Origin: Rubrivivax sp. | Lineage (GTDB): Bacteria > Pseudomonadota > Gammaproteobacteria > Burkholderiales > Burkholderiaceae_C | Direction of reading: 5' to 3' | Length of the DNA stretch: 41,033 nucleotides | Assembly (NCBI GenBank): GCA_021297985.1 | Contig: JAJTGU010000035.1 | Location: 1-41,033, forward strand | Shown here: positions 7,846-16,775 of the stretch, piece by piece | Position numbering within the stretch: the stretch's first letter is position 1 | Layout: every line of letters starts with the position of its first letter | Notes under the pieces: model-generated | Database searches by the model: none | What the model saw: only the letters and a program-made list of their open reading frames with translations | What the model was told of the DNA's origin: nothing | Translations under genes and position numbers: made by a program

Positions 7846-10728
7846 ATGTCTTCCGCTTACCTGCCGACGTTGGCGCTGCTGCCCTGGATCGGGGCCTTGG
7901 TCGTCGCGCTTCTGCCGGCCTCGTCGCGCCGCACCGCCGCCTGGCTGTCCGGCGCCGTGGCCCTGATCGGCCTGGCGCTCGTGCTGGCATTGGCGCCCGC
8001 CGTGTTCGCAGGGGAGGTGCCGTCGTGGGTCAAGCCCTGGGTGCCGGCGCTCGGGCTGAACTTCGGATTCCGGCTCGATGGCCTGGCGTGGCTGTTTGCA
8101 CTGCTGATCGTGGGCATCGGTGCGCTGATCGTGCTCTATGCGGCCTGGTACCTGGATCCGGCCGATCCGGGGCCTCGGTTCTTCAGCTTTCTGCTGCTGT
8201 TCATGGGCGCGATGCTCGGGGTCGTGCTGGCCGAGAACCTGGTGCTGCTGGTCGTGTTCTGGGAACTGACCAGCCTGTCGTCGTTCCTGCTCATCGGATA
8301 TTGGCGCGACAAGTCAGAGGCCCGGGAAGGCGCGCGCATGGCGCTGGCCATCACTGGCGCCGGCGGGTTGTGCCTGCTGGCCGGTGCGCTGCTGCTGGGG
8401 CACATCGCCGGGGGCTATTCGCTCGACACGGTGCTGGCGGCCGGTGATCGCATCCGCGGCCACGAGCTCTACACGACCGCCCTGATCCTGGTGCTGCTGG
8501 GCGCATTCACGAAGAGCGCGCAGTTCCCGTTCCACTTCTGGCTGCCGCATGCGATGGCCGCGCCGACGCCAGTGTCGGCCTACCTGCACTCGGCGACGAT
8601 GGTCAAGTGCGGGGTCTTCCTGCTCGCGCGGCTGTGGCCGGCTCTGGGCGGCACCCCGGAGTGGTTCTGGATCGTCTCGCTGACCGGACTGGCCACGCTG
8701 CTGCTCGGCGCGTATGTCGCGATCTTCCAGCACGACCTCAAGGGCCTGCTGGCGTATTCGACGATCAGCCACCTGGGCCTCATCACGCTGCTGTTCGGCC
8801 TGGACGAACCGCTGGCGATCGTGGCCGGTGTCTTCCACATCATGAACCACGCCACCTTCAAGGCCGGTCTGTTCATGAGCGCAGGGATCATCGACCACGA
8901 GTGCGGGACGCGCGACATGCGGCGCCTCAACGGGCTGATGAAGTACATGCCGTTCACCGCCACGCTGGGCATGGTGGCCGCGGCGTCGATGGCCGGCGTC
9001 CCGCTGCTCAACGGTTTCCTGAGCAAGGAGATGTTCTTCACCGAGACGGTGGCCAAGGACAGCCAGACTGCGTTGGAGTGGCTGCTGCCGCTGGGGGCGA
9101 CGCTGGCCGGTCTGTTCAGCGTCGCCTACAGCCTGCGCTTCATCCACGACACGTTCTTCAACGGCGAACCGGTCAACCTGCCCAGGACGCCCCACGAAGC
9201 GCCATTCTTCATGCGCGCGCCGGTGCTGCTGCTGGTGGTCCTGTGCGTGGCGGTCGGCCTGGCTCCGCAGTGGACCGTCGGAGCCGTCCTGGCCGTCGCG
9301 GCCCAGGGTGCCCTGCACGGCACGCCGCTGCCGGAGTTCAAGCTCGCGATCTGGCACGGCCTGAACCTGCCGCTGGCCATGAGCGCCGTGGCCGTGCTGG
9401 GTGGCGTGGCGCTGTACTTCGGGCTGCAGCGCTTTGTCGACCTGCACCGCGTGGTGCGGCTCCCGGGGTGGATCCGCTCGGGTGGGCGCGAGTTCTTCTC
9501 CGCGCTCCAGGCCGGCGGCATCGCCGCCGCCGTGGCCGCCACCGGCGCCTTGCAGAGCGGACGCCTGCAGCGCTACCTCGCCTTGCTGGTGCTCATGGCG
9601 CTGCTGGCCGGCGCCTGGCCGTTTGTCGTCGGCCTGGGCGCGGCTCCGGCTCAGGCCGCGCCGTTGCACCTGGACGACCTCTCCTGGCCCGCATTGGCAC
9701 TGGCGGTGCTCGGCATCGGGGCGGCGCTGGGCACCGCGGTGCTGCACCGCCAGCGCCTGCTGGCCCTGGTGGCCATGGGCACCGCAGGCCTGGTCGTGTG
9801 CGGGGTGTTCGTCGGCCTGTCGGCACCCGATCTTGCGCTGACGCAACTGCTGGTCGAACTGGCGTCCATCATGCTCATGATGCTGGCACTGCACTGGCTG
9901 CCGGCCCGGTCGCCGGCCAGCCCTGCGGAACAGCCGGCGCGCCTCTGGGACGGGTGGCGGCAAGGGCGCGACATCGTGCTGGCGACCGCCGTCGGGCTGG
10001 GCGTGACCGCGCTGGTCTGGATGGTCGTGACGCGGCCGGGTTCGTCGATCAGCGACTACTTCCTGGCCACGACCCTGCCGCTGGGCGGTGGCGCCAATGC
10101 GGTCAACGTGATCATCGTCGACTACCGCGGCTTCGACACCCTGGGCGAGATCACGGTGATGGCGGTCGCCGCGCTGCTGATGCAGGCACTGCTCGCGAAC
10201 TTCAGCCCCGGCCCGGGCGGCCTGCCGGTCGTGCCGCCAGGCCTGCCCAGCGAACGCCACCCGCTGATGCTGCAGCTCGTGTCGCGCCTGGTGTTGCCGT
10301 TTGCGCTGTTGATCTCGGTCTACTTCTACCTGCGTGGCCACAACGCCCCGGGGGGTGGCTTCATCGCAGGGCTGGTGCTCGCCATCGGCCTGACCCTGCT
10401 CTACGTCAGCAACGGCAGGACCTGGGTCGCGACGCAGTTGGGATCGGGCGCGCATGCAGGCGACTACCGCGCCTGGGCGGCGTGGGGCCTGGCGCTGTCG
10501 GCGGCCACGGGCTGCGCAGCCTGGCTGTTTGGCGCGCCTTTCCTGACCAGCACCTACGACTACCCCTGGCTGCCCGGTGTCGGCGGCGTGCCCTTGGCCA
10601 GCGCAGGCGTGTTCGACCTTGGGGTGTACCTGGTCGTCGTCGGGGCCACGATGGTGATGCTGTTGTCCATCGTCCGGCTCGGCGGGCCGCTCTCGGGCGC
10701 GGCGCTGCCCGGAAGGACCAGGGGCTGA
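7846..10728 (+). CDS. mnhA: Mrp-type cation/proton antiporter, fused subunits A and B
   Basis: Large core subunit of a multisubunit Na+(K+)/H+ antiporter in the inner membrane, homologous to complex I NuoL. The 960 residues contain a NuoL-like half with WELTSLSSFLLIGYW, KSAQFPFHFWLPHAM and HIMNHATFKAGLF, then a MrpA-specific C-terminal part. Last comes an MrpB-like domain (about 740-950) with TLGEITVMAVAALLMQ and RGHNAPGGGFIAGL. The A-B fusion explains why no separate mnhB exists, as in rhizobial PhaA(B) systems. First of six genes, followed by mnhC after 3 bp. Symbol by family; mrpA or phaA would also be fair. Which cation is moved cannot be told from sequence. Confidence 0.95.
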   Translation: MSSAYLPTLALLPWIGALVVALLPASSRRTAAWLSGAVALIGLALVLALAPAVFAGEVPSWVKPWVPALGLNFGFRLDGLAWLFALLIVGIGALIVLYAAWYLDPADPGPRFFSFLLLFMGAMLGVVLAENLVLLVVFWELTSLSSFLLIGYWRDKSEAREGARMALAITGAGGLCLLAGALLLGHIAGGYSLDTVLAAGDRIRGHELYTTALILVLLGAFTKSAQFPFHFWLPHAMAAPTPVSAYLHSATMVKCGVFLLARLWPALGGTPEWFWIVSLTGLATLLLGAYVAIFQHDLKGLLAYSTISHLGLITLLFGLDEPLAIVAGVFHIMNHATFKAGLFMSAGIIDHECGTRDMRRLNGLMKYMPFTATLGMVAAASMAGVPLLNGFLSKEMFFTETVAKDSQTALEWLLPLGATLAGLFSVAYSLRFIHDTFFNGEPVNLPRTPHEAPFFMRAPVLLLVVLCVAVGLAPQWTVGAVLAVAAQGALHGTPLPEFKLAIWHGLNLPLAMSAVAVLGGVALYFGLQRFVDLHRVVRLPGWIRSGGREFFSALQAGGIAAAVAATGALQSGRLQRYLALLVLMALLAGAWPFVVGLGAAPAQAAPLHLDDLSWPALALAVLGIGAALGTAVLHRQRLLALVAMGTAGLVVCGVFVGLSAPDLALTQLLVELASIMLMMLALHWLPARSPASPAEQPARLWDGWRQGRDIVLATAVGLGVTALVWMVVTRPGSSISDYFLATTLPLGGGANAVNVIIVDYRGFDTLGEITVMAVAALLMQALLANFSPGPGGLPVVPPGLPSERHPLMLQLVSRLVLPFALLISVYFYLRGHNAPGGGFIAGLVLAIGLTLLYVSNGRTWVATQLGSGAHAGDYRAWAAWGLALSAATGCAAWLFGAPFLTSTYDYPWLPGVGGVPLASAGVFDLGVYLVVVGATMVMLLSIVRLGGPLSGAALPGRTRG

Positions 10729-10731
10729 GCG

Positions 10732-11103
10732 ATGCTGCTGCTGCTTGCCATCTTCATCGGCACCCTGGCCGGGTGCGGCACCTGGCTGCTGCTGCGTCCG
10801 CGCAGCTTCGACGTCGTGCTCGGGCTGACGCTGCTGTCGTATGCGGTGAACCTGTTCATCTTCGCGATGGGCCGTGTCCGCGTTGACGCGGTTCCCCTCG
10901 TGCAGGCCGGAACGACCGCGACCCTTGCCAACACCACCGACCCGCTGCCCCAGGCCCTGGTGCTGACGGCGATCGTGATCGGCTTTGCGATGACGGCGGT
11001 GCTGCTGGCGATCGCGCTCGTCGCCCGCGCCGAGACCGGCAACGACCACGTCGATGGCGACGCCGGTCACGCTGCGCCGGAATGCAAGGAGCCGATGGCA
11101 TGA
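10732..11103 (+). CDS. mnhC: Mrp antiporter subunit C
   Basis: NuoK-like small membrane subunit of the antiporter, 123 residues with three predicted membrane helices (about 2-20, 27-47, 78-103). The motif RSFDVVLGLTLLSYAVNLFIFAMGR is characteristic of MnhC/MrpC. ATG at 10732 is preceded by AGGGG and lies 3 bp after the mnhA stop. Its own stop overlaps the mnhD start (ATGA at 11100-11103), indicating translational coupling. The hydrophilic C-terminal tail is a little longer than the core domain. Confidence 0.93.
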   Translation: MLLLLAIFIGTLAGCGTWLLLRPRSFDVVLGLTLLSYAVNLFIFAMGRVRVDAVPLVQAGTTATLANTTDPLPQALVLTAIVIGFAMTAVLLAIALVARAETGNDHVDGDAGHAAPECKEPMA

Positions 11104-12776
11104 GCATGGCCATCTCGGTCTCGAGCAGCGCGCCCGATGTGCTCGGCCTGATGGCCGGGCATGGCACCGTGGTCCCCATCGTTCTGCCCTTGGTCGCCGG
11201 CGCATTGCTGGTGCTGCTGGAGCAGGCGCGCTCGCGCTGGGTGCAACCGCTGTCGGTGCTGGCCACGCTGCTGCTGCTGGTCACGACGGTGGGTCTGTTT
11301 GCACAGTCGCTGGACGGCCAGGTGCGGGCCTACCTGCTGGGCAACTGGCAGGCCCCCTTCGGCATCGCGCTTGCGTTGGACCGGCTGGCTGCGCTGATGC
11401 TGTTGCTGACCAGCGTCGTGGCCGTGGCGTCGCTGCTGTACGCCTGCGCCGGCGACGACCGCCGCGGGCAGCATTTCCATTCGCTGTTCCAGATCCAGTT
11501 GATGGGCCTGAACGGCGCCTTCCTGACCGGCGATCTGTTCAACCTGTTCGTCTTCTTCGAGGTCCTGCTGGCGGCCAGCTACGGACTGCTGCTGCACGGC
11601 GACGCCGACGGCCGCCGCCAGCGGCTGAAGGCCTCGATGCACTATGTCGTCTTCAATCTCACCGGCTCGGCCTTGTTCCTGATCGCGGTCAGCCTGCTGT
11701 ATGCGGTCACGGGCACGCTGAACATGGCCGACCTCGCGGTCAAGATCCCGCAGCTCGCCGCCGAGAACCAGCGTCTGGCGCAGGCCGCCTCGCTGCTGCT
11801 GCTGGTGGTGTTTGCAGTCAAGGCCGCGCTGCTGCCGCTGTACTTCTGGCTGCCCGACACCTACGCCAGCGCCACCGCCCCCGTGGCGGCCCTGTTCGCG
11901 ATCCTGACCAAGGTCGGCGTGTACTGCATCGCACGCACCACGACCTTGATCTTCGGCACCGGCAGCGCCGACAGCCTGCCGGGTGTCGGTGGCGCAACGG
12001 TGGGCATCGCCGACCCGGCCTTGCCGGCGCTCGCCCTGGGGACCGTGGTCCTGGCGGCGATCGGGGTGCTGGCTGCCCCCCGGCTGCGGGCGCTGGTGGC
12101 CTACCTGGTCGTCGGATCGGCGGGCACCTTGCTCGTGGCCATCGGCCTGGGCACCGCAGGCACGATCACGGCCGGGCTCTTCTACCTGGTCAACAGCACC
12201 TTGGCGGCCGCGTTCCTGTTCCTGCTGGCCGACCGCATCCTGGCGGCCCGTGGCGGTTCGGCCAAAGGCGCCGACCTGCTCAGGCCCCTGCCGATGTCGC
12301 CGGGTACCTGGGCGCCACTGGCCCTGGCCTTCATGGCGGCGGCGGTTGCCGCCGCGGGCGTGCCCCCGCTCGCCGGCTTCCTGGGCAAGGCCATGCTGCT
12401 CCAGGCGGCGGGCACGACACCCTGGGCCGCTTGGGTCGTGACCCTGGTGCTCGGCAGCAGCCTGGCGCTGATGGTGGCGCTGGCTCGCGCCGGTGCGACG
12501 CTCTTCTGGGAGGGTGGGTCGACGACACCCGCAGGCGCGGTCGTCCCAGGGGCGACGACGCCACACAAGCCCTTGCAGACCCTGGCGCTGGTGATGCTGG
12601 GTGCGGCTCTGCTGGGTGTGACGCTCAGCGCCGGTCCGCTGACCGCAGCGGCACGCGCCGCGGCCGAGCAGATGCTGCAGCGCCAGGTCTACATCGACGC
12701 CGTGCTGAGCGCGCGACCGGTTCCCCCCGCACACGATGTCCGGCGCGAAATGCGCGAGCGCGGAGAGTCCAAGTGA
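11100..12776 (+). CDS. mnhD: Mrp antiporter subunit D
   Basis: NuoM/NuoN-like proton-channel subunit of the Mrp antiporter, 558 residues with about 14 membrane helices. Recognisable stretches are GDLFNLFVFFEVLLAASYGLLL with the conserved Glu, VVFAVKAALLPLYFWLPDTYASA with the conserved Lys and Pro, and PPLAGFLGKAMLL in the C-terminal half. The start is the ATG of the ATGA overlap with mnhC; an internal ATG at 11106 is an alternative. The stop overlaps the mnhE ATG by one base (TGATG). With subunit A it forms the ion-translocating pair. Confidence 0.95.
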   Translation: MSMAISVSSSAPDVLGLMAGHGTVVPIVLPLVAGALLVLLEQARSRWVQPLSVLATLLLLVTTVGLFAQSLDGQVRAYLLGNWQAPFGIALALDRLAALMLLLTSVVAVASLLYACAGDDRRGQHFHSLFQIQLMGLNGAFLTGDLFNLFVFFEVLLAASYGLLLHGDADGRRQRLKASMHYVVFNLTGSALFLIAVSLLYAVTGTLNMADLAVKIPQLAAENQRLAQAASLLLLVVFAVKAALLPLYFWLPDTYASATAPVAALFAILTKVGVYCIARTTTLIFGTGSADSLPGVGGATVGIADPALPALALGTVVLAAIGVLAAPRLRALVAYLVVGSAGTLLVAIGLGTAGTITAGLFYLVNSTLAAAFLFLLADRILAARGGSAKGADLLRPLPMSPGTWAPLALAFMAAAVAAAGVPPLAGFLGKAMLLQAAGTTPWAAWVVTLVLGSSLALMVALARAGATLFWEGGSTTPAGAVVPGATTPHKPLQTLALVMLGAALLGVTLSAGPLTAAARAAAEQMLQRQVYIDAVLSARPVPPAHDVRREMRERGESK

Positions 12777-13276
12777 TGCAACGCCTGTTTCCGTCGCCCC
12801 TGATGAGCCTGTGGCTGCTGCTGGCGTGGTTGCTGCTGAACCAGTCCGCCTCGGTCGGCCATTGGCTGCTGGGTACGGCATTGGCCATCGCGATCCCCTG
12901 GTTCAGCGAGAGGCTTCGACCGCAGAAGCCGCGGGTCCGACGCTGGGGCGTCCTGCTGCGGCTGATGGCCACCGTGCTGTGGGACATCTGCAAGAGCAAC
13001 GTCGACGTCGCCAAGCGTGTGCTGGGCCCTCGCTCGGCCATCCGTTCGGCCTTCGTGTGGGTGCCGCTGACGATCCGCGACCCTCACGGCATCGTGATGC
13101 TCGCCGGCATCATCACGATGACACCCGGGACACTGTCGTCCGACCTGACCGAAGACCGCCGGCATCTGCTGGTGCATGCATTGCACTGCGACGACGAGGC
13201 CGCACTGATCGCGGACATCAAGTCGCGTTACGAGGCCCCGCTGATCGTGGGCCTGGGCGAGGGGACCGAATCGTGA
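12776..13276 (+). CDS. mnhE: Mrp antiporter subunit E
   Basis: 166-residue subunit E with two N-terminal membrane helices and a cytosolic domain, required for assembly and activity of Mrp complexes. The motifs LLLAWLLLNQS, DICKSNVDVAKRVL and ITMTPGTLSSDL are typical of MnhE. Starts one base inside the mnhD stop and ends overlapping the GTG start of mnhF. No separate Shine-Dalgarno is needed if coupled. Confidence 0.94.
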   Translation: MQRLFPSPLMSLWLLLAWLLLNQSASVGHWLLGTALAIAIPWFSERLRPQKPRVRRWGVLLRLMATVLWDICKSNVDVAKRVLGPRSAIRSAFVWVPLTIRDPHGIVMLAGIITMTPGTLSSDLTEDRRHLLVHALHCDDEAALIADIKSRYEAPLIVGLGEGTES

Positions 13277-13548
13277 GCCTGACCCTGACCGTGCTGCCCT
13301 GGGTGACCGGGATCTTTTTTGTCGCGATGCTGCTGGCCGCCTGGCGGCTGGCCATCGGTCCGTCATTGCCGGACCGGATCCTGGCCCTGGACACGCTGTA
13401 TATCGTCGGCGTGGCCGTGGTCGTGATGGCCGGCATGGCCTGGAGCAGCCGCGACTGGTTCGAGGTCGCACTGCTGGTGGGGCTGCTGGGCTTCATCGGC
13501 ACCGTGGTGATGAGCCGCTACCTCGCGCGTGGGGACATCGTCGAATGA
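13273..13548 (+). CDS. mnhF: Mrp antiporter subunit F
   Basis: 91-residue three-helix membrane subunit. IGPSLPDRILALDTLYIVGVA is the family signature, with the conserved Asp in the second helix. The start codon is GTG at 13273, chosen because GTGA overlaps the mnhE stop and the reading begins MSLTLTVLPW directly before the first helix. The stop overlaps the mnhG ATG (ATGA at 13545-13548). Confidence 0.93.
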   Translation: MSLTLTVLPWVTGIFFVAMLLAAWRLAIGPSLPDRILALDTLYIVGVAVVVMAGMAWSSRDWFEVALLVGLLGFIGTVVMSRYLARGDIVE

Positions 13549-13892
13549 CCGCCGGGATCGCACCTTGGCTGGATGCCACCATTGCCGTGCTGCTGCTGGT
13601 GGGCGCCGGCTTCACGCTGGTCGGCTCGTTGGGTCTGTTCAGACTGTCGGACTTCTATCAGCGCCTGCACGGCCCGAGCAAGGCCACGACGTTGGGCGTG
13701 GGCTGCGTGCTGATCGCGTCGGGACTCTGGTTCATGGCCCGCGGCCAGTGGTTCTGGCACGAGTTGCTGATCACGCTGTTCCTGTTCCTCACGGCACCGG
13801 TGTCGGCGCACCTTCTGGTCAAGGCCGCGATGAAGCTCGACCCCAAAAGCAAACCCCTGCCGCCGGCGTCGCCGCCAGGGACAGGGGTCTGA
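13545..13892 (+). CDS. mnhG: Mrp antiporter subunit G
   Basis: 115-residue three-helix subunit G, the last gene of the antiporter operon. GSLGLFRLSDFYQRLHGPSKATTLGV is the MnhG/PhaG signature. The C-terminal tail is short and Pro/Lys-rich. The complex A(B)-C-D-E-F-G is complete in this operon, and a hairpin follows the stop. Confidence 0.94.
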   Translation: MTAGIAPWLDATIAVLLLVGAGFTLVGSLGLFRLSDFYQRLHGPSKATTLGVGCVLIASGLWFMARGQWFWHELLITLFLFLTAPVSAHLLVKAAMKLDPKSKPLPPASPPGTGV

Positions 13893-13903
13893 GTCGGTGC
13901 GCA

Positions 13904-13920
13904 GCGCCGGAAACCGGCGC
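13904..13920. terminator. Hairpin between mnhG and cold-shock gene
   Basis: GCGCCGG-AAA-CCGGCGC is a perfect 7-bp GC stem between the convergent mnhG stop (13892) and cold-shock gene stop (13943). Only a weak TTG follows on the plus strand, so it may be a bidirectional terminator of low T content. Confidence 0.5.
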
Positions 13921-13942
13921 TTGCCTACCGAGGGTGCGGGGA

Positions 13943-14152
13943 TCAGAGCACGCGGATCTTCGAGGCCTGCAGGCCCTTTTCGCCCTGCGTTACTTCGAAC
14001 TCGACGCGCTGGTTCTCCTGCAGGGTCTTGAAGCCCGTGCCCTGGATTTCCTTGAAGTGCGCGAAGAGGTCCTTTTCGCCGTTGTCGCGGGCAATGAAGC
14101 CGAAGCCCTTGCCATCGTTGAACCATTTGACGGTGCCGGTTTCGGTGGCCAT
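13943..14152 (-). CDS. CspA-family cold-shock protein
   Basis: 69-residue single OB-fold RNA/DNA-binding protein of the CspA family, which melts mRNA structure. The RNA-binding motifs KGFGFI and DLFAHF are visible, with [14 protein letters not shown] at the N-terminus. The ATG at 14152 is preceded by CAGGAGAAACGAC, a strong Shine-Dalgarno (AGGAG). It lies 46 bp downstream of the infA-like gene on the same strand and may be co-transcribed or have its own promoter. Whether it is cold-induced cannot be judged. Confidence 0.96.
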   Translation of the reverse strand: MATETGTVKWFNDGKGFGFIARDNGEKDLFAHFKEIQGTGFKTLQENQRVEFEVTQGEKGLQASKIRVL

Positions 14153-14198
14153 GTCGTTTCTCCTGTGGGATCGTTAAAAGTGAGTTGGGAAAACCGCC

Positions 14199-14465
14199 TC
14201 AGCGCCGGGGGGCGCGAGACGTGCTCGTGGGCGCCGGGCCGCGGCGCTCGAGGTGGCGGAAGGTGATGCGGCCCTTCGTGAGGTCGTATGGCGAGAGTTC
14301 GAGCGAGACGTTGTCGCCGGCCAGGATGCGGATGTGGTGCTTGCGCATCTTGCCGCCCGTGTAGGCGACGAGCTTGTGGCCGTTTTCCAGCGTGACGCGG
14401 AATCGCGAGTCCGGGAGGATCTCGTCGACGACGCCATGCATCTCGATCAGTTCTTCTTTCGCCAA
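14199..14465 (-). CDS. infA: Translation initiation factor IF-1, TTG start
   Basis: 88-residue S1/OB-fold factor that binds the A site of the 30S subunit during initiation. [24 protein letters not shown] is diagnostic for IF-1. The first codon on the minus strand is TTG (14465-14463); GGAG lies nine bases before it and no in-frame ATG or GTG gives this N-terminus. The C-terminus carries about 15 extra basic/Pro residues beyond the usual 72-residue core ([15 protein letters not shown]). Burkholderiales commonly have a ribosomal-protein-operon infA plus a second copy next to a cold-shock gene, and this looks like the second. The other copy is not in the window. Confidence 0.93.
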   Translation of the reverse strand: MAKEELIEMHGVVDEILPDSRFRVTLENGHKLVAYTGGKMRKHHIRILAGDNVSLELSPYDLTKGRITFRHLERRGPAPTSTSRAPRR

Positions 14466-14708
14466 GGGGGTGGGCTCCGATGCGGTGGGGGTCTAGCCGC
14501 AACAGGTACGCCGCTGGATGTGGCGAGGCAGTCGAAGCCGGGGTCTGACACTTGCGGCGCGTGGGGCGCGCCGACGGCGGATGAACTCGGTCCGGTGCCC
14601 CGATGCACCGCGGCGTGCGGTTGCTAGGGCAACCAGAGCGTCGAGACCGCCGAAGCGATCAGAACATCTGGCGTGGGAAACGTGCGAGTGTAGCAGGCCA
14701 ACCGATGC
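14466..14708. other. Intergenic region upstream of infA
   Basis: 243 bp without a supported gene. It must hold the infA promoter on the minus strand and the end of the histidine kinase transcript. A small hairpin, GGTTGC-TAGG-GCAACC (14619-14634), has no following T-tract. No convincing -35/-10 pair was picked. Confidence 0.4.
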
Positions 14709-16766
14709 TCAACCATCGACAGGGCCCTGAGGCAAGACCAAGCGCATCGTCGTGCCCGATTCGCTGGTCGACTCGACCTCGGCACGGCCGCCGTGAAGCT
14801 CCATCACACGGCGCACGATGTACAGGCCCAGGCCATGGCTGACGCGCCCGGGTGCGGCCGGTCCGCGGACCCCCCGCTCGAACAGTTGCGGCAGCAGATC
14901 GCCGGGGATGCCCGGCCCGAGATCGCTGACGCTGAACACCAACTCAGGCGGCTCTTCGCGATCGCGAACGCGCAGCACCACGGGTGTGCCAGACGGTGCA
15001 GCGCGCAGCGCGTTGGCCAGCAGGTTGCGCAGCGCCAGCCTCATCAGTCCGGAGTCCATCGCGGCGGTCCGGAGATCGCGATCGTGTTCGATGAGGATGC
15101 GATCACGGTCGGTGGCCGGCATGTCGGCCACCACGACCGCGATCAGTGCGGCGATGTCGCCATCCACCTGGGCCAGGGCCCGCGCACCCGCCAGCAGCGA
15201 GGCCGCGGCGAGTGTGTTGTCGATGCCGGCGAGCACGACGCCCAGGGTACGGCGCGCACGCGCCAGCGGGTCGGCACCCGTGGCCTCGCCACGCTGGGCC
15301 AGAGCACTTGCGGCGCTCTGCAAAGCCGCCTGGGCATTGTGCAGAGGCTGACGGACCTCGTGCGCCAGGACGTCGAGCATCTCGCTGCGTTCGGCCAGCA
15401 GCACATTGAGCTCACGCGCCTGACGCTCCAGACGCTGGCGCAGGTCACGTTCGCGCCGCAATTCGGCGGTGCGTTCGAGCTTCTCGGTCACGTCCTCGAG
15501 GATCGCGAGCGCAAACTGCGGCCGACCCTGCGCGTCGTGCTCGACGATCGCGCTCAGCCGCACCGACAGCGCCGAACCGTCACGGCGCAGCATCTCCAGC
15601 GCGATGTCTTCGACTTGGCCTTCGATCAGCATGCGCGGTCGCACGTTGCCCAGTACATGCTCGCGCGACGCCGGGGCCAGGAAGCTGGCGACGTCGCGGC
15701 CGATGACCTCGGACCGCTGCCAGCCCAGCGTCTCGAGCCAACGGTTGCTGACGCTGACCAGGCGGGCCTGCATGTCCACGCAATGCAGCATGGCCGGAGT
15801 GGTTTCGTAGAAGCGACGCAGCTGCTCGCTGCTGGCTGCCAGGGCGGCGTCGGTCTCGCGACGCCGCGTCACATCCTGGAAGGCACCCATCAGTCGCACC
15901 GCCTTGCCGCCCTCGAACTCGACCTCGGCCTGGGTCCGGATCCAGATGCGCCGGCCCTTCGCGGTGACCAAGGGCAGTTCCAGGTCCCAGGGCAGACCAT
16001 CGGCCAGGGACCGCTGAACAGCGGCCTCGATGACCGGCCGGGCCTCGGGGGCGTAGTACGCAAGACCCTCGTCCATCGTCGGCTCGTGGCCCTCGGGCAT
16101 GTCGTGGATGCGGCAGGTCTGGTCGGACCAGGTGATGCGACCGGTTGGCAGGTCGATCTGCCAGGCCCCGACGCCGGCCATCCGGCCGCTCCGGTCGAGG
16201 AAGGCCTGGCTCTCGCGCAGCCGATCGACGACCGCCTCGGCCGCTCGGCGCCCGGTCTCCTCATGCTGGACGATCCGCTCGCGAAGCAGCAGTGCCTGGA
16301 CGCAGCTTTCAGCCAGCGCCGCGAGCTGGCGTTTCTGCTGCGCGCTCAGTTGGCGGGGCTCGCGACCGATCACGCACAAGGTGCCGATGCGCTCTCCGCC
16401 GGGCATCGTCAGCGGTGCGCCGACGTAGGAGCGGATGTGCGGATCGCCGGTCACCAGCGGGTTGTCGAGAAATCGCGTATCGGCCAATGCATCCGGCACC
16501 TCCAGGATCCCGGAGCCCAGGATGGCGTGCCCGCAGAACGCCAGGTCCCGCGGCGTTTGCGACACACCCGGCAGGCCGACACCCGCCTTGAACCACTGCC
16601 GGTCGGCATCGATCAGGCTGACCAGTGCGATCGGCATGCCGCTCAGTTCGGCGGCCAGGTTCGCGAGCCCGTCGAACAGCGGCTCGCGCGCCGTGTCCAG
16701 CACCGCCAGCGCATGCAATCGGGCCAGGCGGCGCTCTTCGTCGGACGGCAGCGGTGCCGGGATCAT
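14709..16766 (-). CDS. GAF-PAS-PAS sensor histidine kinase
   Basis: 685-residue soluble histidine kinase with no transmembrane segment. An N-terminal GAF domain (about 20-160) is followed by two PAS/PAC units (about 185-303, ending GAFQDVTRRR, and 312-430, ending AILEDVTEKL). A coiled linker leads to a HisKA with H-box LAHEVRQPLHNAQ (H469), and a complete HATPase_c follows: N-box RNLLANALRA (about 580-589), G1 SDLGPGIP, G2 HGLGLYIVRRV. It starts 9 bp after the stop of the alpha-E gene and is therefore the last gene of the ATP-grasp/transglutaminase operon. No response regulator is adjacent. The signal is unknown; GAF/PAS domains suggest a cytosolic ligand, redox state or light. Confidence 0.93.
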   Translation of the reverse strand: MIPAPLPSDEERRLARLHALAVLDTAREPLFDGLANLAAELSGMPIALVSLIDADRQWFKAGVGLPGVSQTPRDLAFCGHAILGSGILEVPDALADTRFLDNPLVTGDPHIRSYVGAPLTMPGGERIGTLCVIGREPRQLSAQQKRQLAALAESCVQALLLRERIVQHEETGRRAAEAVVDRLRESQAFLDRSGRMAGVGAWQIDLPTGRITWSDQTCRIHDMPEGHEPTMDEGLAYYAPEARPVIEAAVQRSLADGLPWDLELPLVTAKGRRIWIRTQAEVEFEGGKAVRLMGAFQDVTRRRETDAALAASSEQLRRFYETTPAMLHCVDMQARLVSVSNRWLETLGWQRSEVIGRDVASFLAPASREHVLGNVRPRMLIEGQVEDIALEMLRRDGSALSVRLSAIVEHDAQGRPQFALAILEDVTEKLERTAELRRERDLRQRLERQARELNVLLAERSEMLDVLAHEVRQPLHNAQAALQSAASALAQRGEATGADPLARARRTLGVVLAGIDNTLAAASLLAGARALAQVDGDIAALIAVVVADMPATDRDRILIEHDRDLRTAAMDSGLMRLALRNLLANALRAAPSGTPVVLRVRDREEPPELVFSVSDLGPGIPGDLLPQLFERGVRGPAAPGRVSHGLGLYIVRRVMELHGGRAEVESTSESGTTMRLVLPQGPVDG

Positions 16767-16775
16767 GACGCGCGC

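Noticed and set aside
8314-11205. A 963-codon Gln/Arg/His-rich minus-strand frame opposite mnhA and mnhC
   Set aside because: Composition is typical of the antisense of GC-rich coding DNA, with no domain or signal; the plus strand encodes clear antiporter subunits.
14619-14634. GGTTGC-TAGG-GCAACC hairpin as terminator of the histidine kinase gene
   Set aside because: It has no T-tract in the minus direction and lies 75 bp past the stop; evidence is too weak.
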